Assembly: GCA_946575275.1 (NCBI GenBank)
Contig: CAMNZV010000152.1
Span: 1-5,016, forward strand
Direction of reading: 5' to 3'
Length of the DNA: 5,016 bases
Source of the DNA: an uncultured Clostridium sp.
GTDB lineage: Bacteria > Bacillota > Clostridia > Clostridiales > Clostridiaceae
Position 1 is the stretch's first letter. Every line of letters begins with the position of its first letter. A program made the position numbers and the translations under genes. The notes beneath the pieces were generated by a model. That model worked only from the letters and a program-made list of their open reading frames with translations. It did not search any database and was not told the DNA's origin. Positions 1 to 5,016 of this stretch are shown here, in pieces.

Positions 1-180
1 AGTAGCATTAATACCTTGATTATACTTTATATGTATAAAGTACAATATTTGCATATGATAAATATGGATATATTAGTTGTAGAAGAAATTCAAGGACTAT
101 CAGTAAGTATTGCTGTAACTTTGTCTATTCCAATAACAGCATTTATAGCCTCAAGGGTTTATGGAAAAGTAAGGAGTTAG
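1..180 (+). CDS. C-terminal fragment of an unidentified membrane protein (5' end outside window)
   Basis: Frame 1 is open from the first base to a TAG at 178-180, giving 59 residues of a protein that begins before the window. The fragment has a hydrophobic start (about residues 3-11, INTLIILYM), a polar or acidic stretch with VVEEIQG (26-32), and a clear membrane-spanning segment at about 32-50 (GLSVSIAVTLSIPITAFIA). It ends in a short basic tail, SRVYGKVRS, as expected for the last helix of a polytopic transporter or permease with a positive cytoplasmic end. I do not recognise the family from this fragment and assign no substrate. It lies 97 nt upstream of the aminotransferase on the same strand with no convincing terminator between, so partial co-transcription is possible. 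The uninterrupted frame and membrane-like composition argue for a real gene end rather than chance. Confidence 0.65.
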   Translation, partial: SSINTLIILYMYKVQYLHMINMDILVVEEIQGLSVSIAVTLSIPITAFIASRVYGKVRS

Positions 181-277
181 CATATATAGATTGCTCAATT
201 TGTACCCCTACAATTTACAATTAATATATATTATGATATTGTAATAAAAAACATAATTGATTTTGGAGTTGAGTAAC
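181..277 (+). promoter_or_regulatory. Intergenic region with possible promoter and half-site cluster
   Basis: This non-coding gap probably carries the aminotransferase promoter, but no single good sigma-A pair stands out. The better options are TTTACA (214-219), 17 nt, TATTGT (237-242), and a TATTAT -10-like hexamer at 229-234 with only a weak -35. Around these lie TTGTA-CCCC-TACAA (200-213), a tandem repeat of TACAATT (209-215 and 216-222), and ATTGTAA (238-244). The last pairs with TTACAAT (215-221) as a 7-bp inverted repeat separated by 16 nt. The short TTGTA/TACAA stem has no following T-run, so it is not a terminator. The repeats could be an operator; the regulator is unknown. Confidence 0.35.
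265..268 (+). promoter_or_regulatory. Ribosome binding site that fixes the aminotransferase start
   Basis: GGAG ends 9 nt before the ATG at 278. In-frame TTG codons at 257 and 263 could extend the reading frame by up to seven codons, but the second overlaps this site and neither has its own Shine-Dalgarno sequence. The conserved N-terminus (F-V-Y-T-P-G-P-T) also follows directly from the ATG at 278, so that start is preferred. Confidence 0.75.
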
Positions 278-1429
278 ATGAATAATAAATTTGTATATAC
301 TCCAGGTCCTACAAATGTTAGAGAAAATGTAAGACTTGAGAGAAGCAAGGAAACAACAAATCCGGATGTAGACTTGGATTTTGTAGAATTTTACAGAAAT
401 ACTTGCGAGAAAATAGGGGAAATTATAAATACTAAAAATTCAGTTTATATATTAAGTGGTGAAGGTATTTTAGGTCTTGAGGCTGCATGTGCTTCTTTAA
501 CTGAAAAAGGGGACAGAGTTCTTGTAATTGAAAATGGAATATTTGGGAGAGGTTTTAATGAATTTATAGAGATGTACGGTGGAAAAGTTGTATATTTTTC
601 TGGTGATTATTCTAAATCTATTGATATAAATAAATTAAATAACTTTTTAAATATGGATAGTGATTTTAAATATGCAACAGTGGTTCATTGTGATACTCCA
701 ACTGGTATGTTAAATGATGTAGGTGCAATTTGTCAATTATTAAAGGAATATGGAATACTAACAGTAGTTGATTCTGTTGCTGCTATGGTTGGTGAAGATA
801 TTAAGGTTGATGATTGGAAAATTGATATAGCATGTGGTGGATCACAAAAAGCCTTTTCAGCTCCAGTTGGATTAACTATGGTAAGTGTTAGTGATGAAGC
901 AAAAAAAGCTATGGATAATAGAAAAACAAAGATAGTAGGCTTTTATTGTAATTTAAATATATGGAGAAATTATTATGAGGATAAGTGGTTTCCCTATACA
1001 ATGCCTATTAGTGATATTATGGGACTTAGTATAGCTTGTGATAATATATTAAATGAAGGCAAAGATAATATTATTAAAAGACATAAAATAATAGGAGAAG
1101 CAGTTAGAGAATCTACAAAAGAATTTGGACTGGAATTATTTCTTGAAAGTGGATTTTCAAATACTGTAACTGTTATAAAAATCCCTGACTTTATAGGTGC
1201 AATAAATCTACAAAGGCATATAAAGGATAAATACAATGTTATATTAGCTACTTCCTTATATCCTTATGAGGATAAGGTTATAAGAATTGGTCATATGGGT
1301 GAAAATGCTAATATAAACCAAACATTAGTTGCATTAAATGCTTTGGAAAATGGGCTAAAAGATTTAGGGTTTAAAACCGAAAAGAGTTTAGTTAAATTAT
1401 TTATGAAAAAGATTCAAAATTCACATTAG
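278..1429 (+). CDS. Class V PLP-dependent aminotransferase, alanine/serine-glyoxylate (AGXT/PucG-like) family
   Basis: A complete 383-residue enzyme of fold type I. Visible signatures in order are the N-terminal TPGPTNV (8-14), the cofactor-binding region around LSGEGILGLEA (59-69), HCDTPTGML (137-145) in the place of the family's H-E-T/S-STG motif, and VVDSVAAM (163-170), whose Asp165 should contact the pyridine nitrogen. These are followed by GGSQKAF (187-193) with Lys191 as the predicted Schiff-base lysine, and RIGHMG (336-341) with Arg336 as the likely substrate-carboxylate ligand. The length of about 380 is usual for the family. The family moves amino groups between small amino acids and glyoxylate or pyruvate, including serine-glyoxylate, alanine-glyoxylate and ureidoglycine-glyoxylate (PucG) reactions. 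The related 2-aminoethylphosphonate transaminase (PhnW) is less likely because its usual active-site sequence is not seen. No purine-catabolism or phosphonate gene lies nearby, so the substrate stays open. The protein is cytosolic. The stop codon lies inside the downstream hairpin. Confidence 0.9.
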   Translation: MNNKFVYTPGPTNVRENVRLERSKETTNPDVDLDFVEFYRNTCEKIGEIINTKNSVYILSGEGILGLEAACASLTEKGDRVLVIENGIFGRGFNEFIEMYGGKVVYFSGDYSKSIDINKLNNFLNMDSDFKYATVVHCDTPTGMLNDVGAICQLLKEYGILTVVDSVAAMVGEDIKVDDWKIDIACGGSQKAFSAPVGLTMVSVSDEAKKAMDNRKTKIVGFYCNLNIWRNYYEDKWFPYTMPISDIMGLSIACDNILNEGKDNIIKRHKIIGEAVRESTKEFGLELFLESGFSNTVTVIKIPDFIGAINLQRHIKDKYNVILATSLYPYEDKVIRIGHMGENANINQTLVALNALENGLKDLGFKTEKSLVKLFMKKIQNSH

Positions 1430-1445
1430 TGAACTTTGAATCTTT
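1408..1445. terminator. Bidirectional terminator between convergent genes
   Basis: A 17-bp stem pairs 1408-1424 with 1429-1445 around a 4-nt loop (ATTA, 1425-1428), with one A/C mismatch. On the plus strand it is followed by an AT-rich, imperfect T-tract (through 1455). On the minus strand it ends in five Ts before CATAAATAA, which is the better Rho-independent form. It sits at the junction of the plus-strand aminotransferase and the minus-strand oleate hydratase, so it can serve both. The aminotransferase TAG (1427-1429) lies in the loop and its last codons form the left arm. Confidence 0.85.
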
Positions 1446-1451
1446 AAGAAT

Positions 1452-3407
1452 TTATTTAATAATATTATGGTCTTTTAATAATTTTTCAATAACAGTTCCA
1501 TTAATAAAATGAAGTAGTGGTTTTTTTAATAAATTTAAAGGCCCTGGTAATTCAATATCTAATGGAGATTTACCGTCCATAAGCTTTACACTACTATCAA
1601 GTAATTCACGTATATCATATACACTTCCCCATACTTCCGGAACTCCTCTGTCAACACCAAGCAAACCATATACAGCTTCCATAGCTGTTCTTACTGAATA
1701 CTCTGTAGTAAAGACAGTATCTCTTGGTGTTTGCGCAAATTGTCCAAGGAAGGCAAAATTAACACAGCCATCAGGAATAACGTCAGGCCTGTCACCCTTA
1801 GTTCTTGGCATGAAGAATGCTGTAATATAAGGCATCATAGTGGGAACACAAACTGCACTCTTTTCAGCTAATTCATCTATTTGGCTTATTGGAACTCCCA
1901 TATGATATAGCCATTCTTTTGTAATCTCCATTCCTGTACAATCTTTCATTGGCTTTTTGACATAATCTCCAGGCACATCTGTAAACAAACCATATACCCA
2001 TACACATACCTTGTTTTTATCCTGTTCTTTAAACTGTCCTTGTCTGTTAATGGTCCAGCTAAGTAGCCAAGAGGAATCAGTACAACTTACAATACCACCA
2101 GTTACAACCTTACCACTTTTAGGATCTCTTTTACATATGTTACTTATGTATGGAAGGATATTATCGTCTAAAGTTGTAATTGTAGCAGATTCCCAGTTGG
2201 TTTTCTTAATATCTGAACAGAATTTTTCTGGATGACCAAAAGAAGGGTCTTGCTTTGCGATGTTTTTCCATAAGTTCCAACTTCCACTTGTTCTAACTTC
2301 TGCATCACCATTAGGTGCATGATTTTGATCCCCATAAATAGTACCTTCAGTACAACTTCCATTGGTAACAAATACAAGGTCATTTTCTGTAAGTACAATT
2401 CCTTTTTCTATGCCTTTTACCTTACATTCGATAGCCTTAGCAACTTTTTTATTATTAGAAATTTCAAAAATTACATTTGTTACTTCTGTATTAAATTCAA
2501 AATTAACACCAGCATTTTCAAGATATTTTTGCATAGGTAAAATCAATGATTCATATTGGTTAAACTTAGTGAATTTTAAAGCACTAAAATCAGGTAGTCC
2601 TGAAATGTGATGTATAAATCTTTGAAAATATAATTTCATTTCCAATGCACTATGCCAGTTTTCAAATGCAAACATAGTTCTCCAGTATAGCCAAAATGTA
2701 GAGTTAAATACTTCATCACTAAATACATCTTCAATAGTTTTGTCATATAAATCTTCATCCTTTGTCATGAATAGTTTCATGATTTCCATACAGCCCTTTT
2801 GACTTAGGTTAAATTTTCCATCAGTTTTTGCATCTATACCTTGTTCTTTTGTTGCACGACATAATGAATAATTAGGATCTTCTTTATTTAACCAATAAAA
2901 TTCATCTAAAACAGAGGCACCTGGAATTTCAAGTGAAGGAATGCTATGAAACAAATCCCATAAACACTCAAAGTGATTTTCCATTTCACGTCCGCCTCTC
3001 ATTATATAACCTTTAGTTGCATCTAAAATACCATCACAGGCACCACCGGCTATGTCCATTGCTTCAAGTATATGAATATTAGAGCCTGGCATTTGTCCAT
3101 CACGTACAAGGAAGCATGCAGTTGAAAGAGCTGCAAGACCACTACCTACAATATATGCATTTTTATTATCAACGCCTTCAGGTTTCTTTGGCTTTGCAAA
3201 TGCTTCATAATTACCATTTGTATAATAAATACCTTTGCTATTTTTATCATGCTTACCAAGTTCGGTATTTCTATAATTAGATTCTTCAATTTTATCTGTA
3301 TCTGTACCATTTGAGACTTTCTTTTTAATTGCAAGAGCAGTTGCACCTGCGCCAGCTACGGAAGCAGCTAAAAGGGCTAATTTCAATTTATTATTTTTCT
3401 TTGACAT
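1452..3407 (-). CDS. ohyA: Oleate hydratase (FAD-dependent fatty acid double-bond hydratase) with N-terminal hydrophobic extension
   Basis: A 651-residue protein of the oleate hydratase / myosin-cross-reactive antigen family, which hydrates cis-9 unsaturated fatty acids (oleate to 10-hydroxystearate). The conserved enzyme starts near YYTNGNYEAFAKPKKPEG (61-78). It is followed by the FAD Rossmann motif AYIVGSGLAAL (84-94), HILEAMDIAGGACDG (112-126) and RGGREMENHFEC (137-148). Glu141 and Tyr260 (EMKLYFQRFIHH, 256-267) match the catalytic Glu/Tyr pair of characterised enzymes (Glu82/Tyr201 in Staphylococcus aureus), with the same 119-residue spacing. The C-terminal part keeps GQFAQTPRDTVFTTEYSVR (555-573). 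Without the first 59 residues the length is about 592, close to the S. aureus enzyme. The extra N-terminus has a Lys-flanked hydrophobic segment (10-27) and a polar linker, suggesting membrane attachment. The ATG at 3407 is chosen over an in-frame TTG at 3425 because of the ribosome site between them. A TetR regulator lies directly upstream on the same strand. Confidence 0.95.
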   Translation of the reverse strand: MSKKNNKLKLALLAASVAGAGATALAIKKKVSNGTDTDKIEESNYRNTELGKHDKNSKGIYYTNGNYEAFAKPKKPEGVDNKNAYIVGSGLAALSTACFLVRDGQMPGSNIHILEAMDIAGGACDGILDATKGYIMRGGREMENHFECLWDLFHSIPSLEIPGASVLDEFYWLNKEDPNYSLCRATKEQGIDAKTDGKFNLSQKGCMEIMKLFMTKDEDLYDKTIEDVFSDEVFNSTFWLYWRTMFAFENWHSALEMKLYFQRFIHHISGLPDFSALKFTKFNQYESLILPMQKYLENAGVNFEFNTEVTNVIFEISNNKKVAKAIECKVKGIEKGIVLTENDLVFVTNGSCTEGTIYGDQNHAPNGDAEVRTSGSWNLWKNIAKQDPSFGHPEKFCSDIKKTNWESATITTLDDNILPYISNICKRDPKSGKVVTGGIVSCTDSSWLLSWTINRQGQFKEQDKNKVCVWVYGLFTDVPGDYVKKPMKDCTGMEITKEWLYHMGVPISQIDELAEKSAVCVPTMMPYITAFFMPRTKGDRPDVIPDGCVNFAFLGQFAQTPRDTVFTTEYSVRTAMEAVYGLLGVDRGVPEVWGSVYDIRELLDSSVKLMDGKSPLDIELPGPLNLLKKPLLHFINGTVIEKLLKDHNIIK

Positions 3408-3414
3408 AATAAAA

Positions 3415-3422
3415 CCACCTTT
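3415..3422 (-). promoter_or_regulatory. Ribosome binding site that fixes the oleate hydratase start
   Basis: On the minus strand AAAGGTGG ends 7 nt before the ATG at 3407-3405. An in-frame TTG at 3425-3423 lies immediately upstream of this site and would place the Shine-Dalgarno sequence inside the coding region, so the ATG is the likely start. Confidence 0.8.
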
Positions 3423-3467
3423 CAATATAAAACAAAAAACGACATTAATTATTATTACTATAGTTTT

Positions 3468-3495
3468 ATTTTATCTCTTTTTTATTTTAATTCAA
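3468..3495 (-). promoter_or_regulatory. Putative sigma-A promoter of the oleate hydratase gene
   Basis: Reading the minus strand, TTGAAT (3495-3490) is a -35 candidate, followed by a 16-nt A-rich spacer and TAAAAT (3473-3468) as -10. Transcription would start near 3461, giving a leader of about 50 nt before the ATG. The palindrome ACTATAGT (3457-3464) spans the predicted start point and could be part of an operator. The match is good, but chance matches are common in DNA this AT-rich. Confidence 0.5.
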
Positions 3496-3499
3496 TTTA

Positions 3500-3544
3500 C
3501 AAAACAGGCAAGATGATAAAAAACTAATCATCTTGCCTGTTTTG
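3500..3544 (-). terminator. Perfect 18-bp hairpin ending the regulator gene, upstream of oleate hydratase
   Basis: The arms 3500-3517 and 3527-3544 are exact reverse complements around a 9-nt loop (3518-3526). The stem has a GC-containing core (CAGGCAAGATGAT) flanked by an A-run before it and TTTTGTAAATT after it on the minus strand, typical of a Rho-independent terminator although the T-run is short. The regulator's TAG stop (3526-3524) lies in the loop, and its last residues, Q-N-R-Q-D-D, are encoded in the upstream arm. It should separate the regulator transcript from the oleate hydratase, or let only some transcription read through. Confidence 0.8.
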
Positions 3545-4093
3545 ATAAAAATTATGTATAGAATTTTTAATATTGCCATTAAGTAAAATACTTATTTTAT
3601 TTACTATAATATTGACATCTTCTATCATGCCATTTTTAATCCAATCTAGCATGATACCAACAAAGCTATATTTATAAAAATCTGCTATAAATTGCATGTT
3701 TTTGCTGGAAATTGGAGTGGTTGTTGCTTGTTCTTTAACAACATCTTCCAATAGGCCAAAGGTTAGTTCATACAAATAGCTTTCTATTTGTTCTTTACTA
3801 ATAGAATGGTAAACATTTAATATGAAAGGTTTATTTTCATAAACAGCTTCAAATATTTGTAATAGGCCTTCTTGCCAAGTTGAATATGTTTTTTTTCCTT
3901 CTAAGGCCTTTATACCATCTTCTTTGCAACTCCATTCAACTAAATCGTAAATGTCCTTGAAATGATAATAAAAGGCCATTCGGCTAATACCACAATCTGA
4001 AGTTAAATCATTTATGGTAATTTTATCAAGGGGTTTTAATAAAAGAAACTTTTTTAAGGAATTTTCCAATTGCTTTTTTGTGGAATTCGACAT
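3524..4093 (-). CDS. TetR/AcrR-family transcriptional regulator
   Basis: A 189-residue DNA-binding regulator of usual TetR length. The N-terminal helix-turn-helix spans about residues 8-47, with the recognition part in ITINDLTSDCGISRMAFYYHF (25-45), including the FYYHFKD sequence typical of the family. The rest is a helical ligand and dimerisation domain. Its C-terminal part (IADFYKYSFVGIMLDWIKNGM, 136-156) resembles the domain of the DhaS-like branch, where F-x-x-G-x-x-x-x-W-I/L-x-x-G is common. The start ATG is preceded by AAGGAG (4107-4102) with 8 nt spacing. The gene lies 22 nt after the PrmA-like gene, so both are probably on one transcript, and 116 nt before the oleate hydratase. The likely role is repression of the oleate hydratase, possibly of its own operon too, released by a fatty acid or other hydrophobic ligand. 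The ligand and targets are inferred from position only. Confidence 0.88.
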   Translation of the reverse strand: MSNSTKKQLENSLKKFLLLKPLDKITINDLTSDCGISRMAFYYHFKDIYDLVEWSCKEDGIKALEGKKTYSTWQEGLLQIFEAVYENKPFILNVYHSISKEQIESYLYELTFGLLEDVVKEQATTTPISSKNMQFIADFYKYSFVGIMLDWIKNGMIEDVNIIVNKISILLNGNIKNSIHNFYQNRQDD

Positions 4094-4115
4094 AATATAG
4101 TCTCCTTAAATTATT

Positions 4116-4979
4116 TTACAAAGAGTAAATAGCAGTAACCCATTCATTACTTTGGTATTTTTCTATAGCTTTAAAATTATTATCTAAGATAAAAGCATTT
4201 ATTTTTTCAAAACTCCATTCAACTAATCCTGATACAAGCAAATTCCCATTGCTTTTAAGGTGTTTTTTTATAAAGTCAATAAATAATTCAGTTTCTTCTC
4301 CACCAATATTTATATAAATCCAATCATATTTTTCTTTGAAATTAATATTTTCAGTTAGAACATCTGAAACAACCACTTCAATGTTTTTTAAATTGTTCAA
4401 TGAAGCATTAAGATTAACTTCTTCGGTTACATCACGAATATCAATTGCAGTAACAAGATTAGCATGTTTTATTGCTGTTGCAATAGATAAAATACCGGAA
4501 CCTGTACCAATATCCATTACATTCATATTCGAAAAATCCTTAGATAAGATTATTTTTAATAAATCCTGTGTTGTTTCATGAAGCCCTGTACCAAAAGCCC
4601 CTTGGGAGATAAAATTAATCTTTTTCTTTCCTTCTGGTATGTCATCATCTGGGGATGCAAGTACCCAAGTATCATCAATTTCTATAGAAGGTATGTAAAA
4701 ATCGTCATAGTCATCATCTTCTTCATAAATGTAAAAGCATTCTTCGTTTATTATAGAATCAATTTTTTCTTTAAAGTTTTTAAGATCATCCCTGTCACCT
4801 GTATAAGCAACCTTTAAGGTTGTAGGTTCATCATCCTTTTCAACATATCCATAACCATTATCATCAGTTGTTATTTCTAAGGGGCTTTCATAAAAAACAT
4901 CAAAGATATCATTTATTTGTAAGCTTTCTATAATATTATCAACTGTATTTAATGGCATTTTATAACATAAAATAAACAT
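4116..4979 (-). CDS. PrmA-like (ribosomal protein L11 methyltransferase family) SAM-dependent methyltransferase, divergent
   Basis: A 287-residue protein with the PrmA layout: a small N-terminal domain (about 1-85), an acidic linker (EEDDDYDD, 86-93), and a class I SAM-methyltransferase domain. It shows the family motif GAFGTGLHETTQ (127-138), SAM motif I VMDIGTGSGILSIA (154-167), the acidic end of strand 2 AIDI (178-181), and NIGGEETELF (224-233) where PrmA proteins carry A-N-I/L. True PrmA trimethylates ribosomal protein L11. Here the usual D-P-G before the AFGTG motif is I-S-Q-G, the protein is somewhat shorter than typical Firmicute PrmA (about 310), and the gene is not next to dnaJ or rsmE as in many Firmicutes. 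It may therefore be a paralogue with another protein substrate. Start: ATG at 4979 with AAGGAGG (4991-4985) 5 nt upstream. It is probably the first gene of an operon with the TetR regulator. Confidence 0.8.
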   Translation of the reverse strand: MFILCYKMPLNTVDNIIESLQINDIFDVFYESPLEITTDDNGYGYVEKDDEPTTLKVAYTGDRDDLKNFKEKIDSIINEECFYIYEEDDDYDDFYIPSIEIDDTWVLASPDDDIPEGKKKINFISQGAFGTGLHETTQDLLKIILSKDFSNMNVMDIGTGSGILSIATAIKHANLVTAIDIRDVTEEVNLNASLNNLKNIEVVVSDVLTENINFKEKYDWIYINIGGEETELFIDFIKKHLKSNGNLLVSGLVEWSFEKINAFILDNNFKAIEKYQSNEWVTAIYSL

Positions 4980-4984
4980 AAAAT

Positions 4985-5016
4985 CCTCCTTGTAATTTAG
5001 TTAACTATAATATTAT
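4985..5016 (-). promoter_or_regulatory. Leader and partial promoter of the PrmA-like/TetR operon
   Basis: This stretch contains the strong Shine-Dalgarno AAGGAGG (4991-4985, minus strand), a perfect 10-bp palindrome TAGTTAACTA (4998-5007), and a -10-like TATTAT (5012-5007, minus strand). Any -35 lies beyond the window edge, so the promoter cannot be confirmed. The palindrome would overlap the start point, where a repressor could bind. Confidence 0.35.

Noticed and set aside
200..213. TTGTA-CCCC-TACAA as a terminator of the upstream membrane protein gene
   Set aside because: The stem is only 5 bp and is not followed by a T-run; it fits an operator half-site pair better.
257..277. Upstream TTG starts for the aminotransferase that would add up to seven residues
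   Set aside because: The Shine-Dalgarno GGAG lies inside this stretch and is well spaced for the ATG at 278, where the conserved N-terminus begins.
994..1236. Minus-strand open frame opposite the aminotransferase
   Set aside because: It lies wholly within a gene with clear family motifs, has no ribosome site and reads as an antisense shadow.
2011..2610. Several plus-strand open frames, and one alternative minus-strand frame, inside the oleate hydratase gene
   Set aside because: All overlap the conserved hydratase frame, lack ribosome sites and encode no recognisable domain.
3408..3425. TTG start for the oleate hydratase adding six residues (MKGGFI)
   Set aside because: The extra codons are the ribosome binding site itself; the ATG at 3407 is correctly spaced from it.
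3408..3499. Riboswitch or small RNA in the oleate hydratase leader
   Set aside because: The predicted leader is about 50 nt, very AT-rich and without conserved structured elements; it is too short for known riboswitch classes.
4336..4817. Two plus-strand open frames opposite the PrmA-like gene
   Set aside because: They are antisense to SAM-binding motifs of a well-supported gene and have no translation signals.

Overview
The window is AT-rich throughout, uses ATG starts with strong Shine-Dalgarno sites (AAGGAGG, AAGGAG, AAAGGTGG), and has short intergenic gaps and AT-rich codons. This fits a low-GC Firmicute, most likely a Clostridium-like anaerobe. That placement is inferred from composition and gene types; no taxonomic marker such as rRNA is present.

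Layout. Positions 1-180 (+) hold the last 59 codons of an unidentified membrane protein. Positions 181-277 form a non-coding gap with a cluster of TTGTA/TACAA half-sites and a possible promoter. Positions 278-1429 (+) encode a complete class V PLP-dependent aminotransferase of the alanine/serine-glyoxylate (AGXT/PucG) type. A long hairpin at 1408-1445 separates it from three minus-strand genes that converge on it. In transcription order these are a PrmA-like SAM methyltransferase (4979-4116), a TetR/AcrR-family regulator (4093-3524), and an oleate hydratase (3407-1452). The first two are 22 nt apart and look like one operon. A perfect 18-bp hairpin at 3500-3544 ends or attenuates that transcript, and a plausible sigma-A promoter at 3468-3495 then drives the oleate hydratase.

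How the genes may work together. Oleate hydratase (FAD-dependent, formerly 'myosin-cross-reactive antigen') adds water to the cis-9 double bond of oleate or palmitoleate, a reaction linked to detoxifying unsaturated fatty acids. The TetR-type repressor directly upstream is the obvious candidate to sense fatty acids or another membrane stress and to control the hydratase, and perhaps itself; this is inferred from position only. The PrmA-like protein is divergent and its substrate is not evident. The aminotransferase and the upstream membrane protein lie on the other strand and appear functionally separate.

No mobile element, CRISPR array, tRNA or rRNA was seen. The most unusual points are a Lys-flanked hydrophobic segment on a roughly 59-residue N-terminal extension of the hydratase, and two genes whose stop codons sit inside the loops of terminator-like hairpins. 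I see no clear evidence of a wholly new system.
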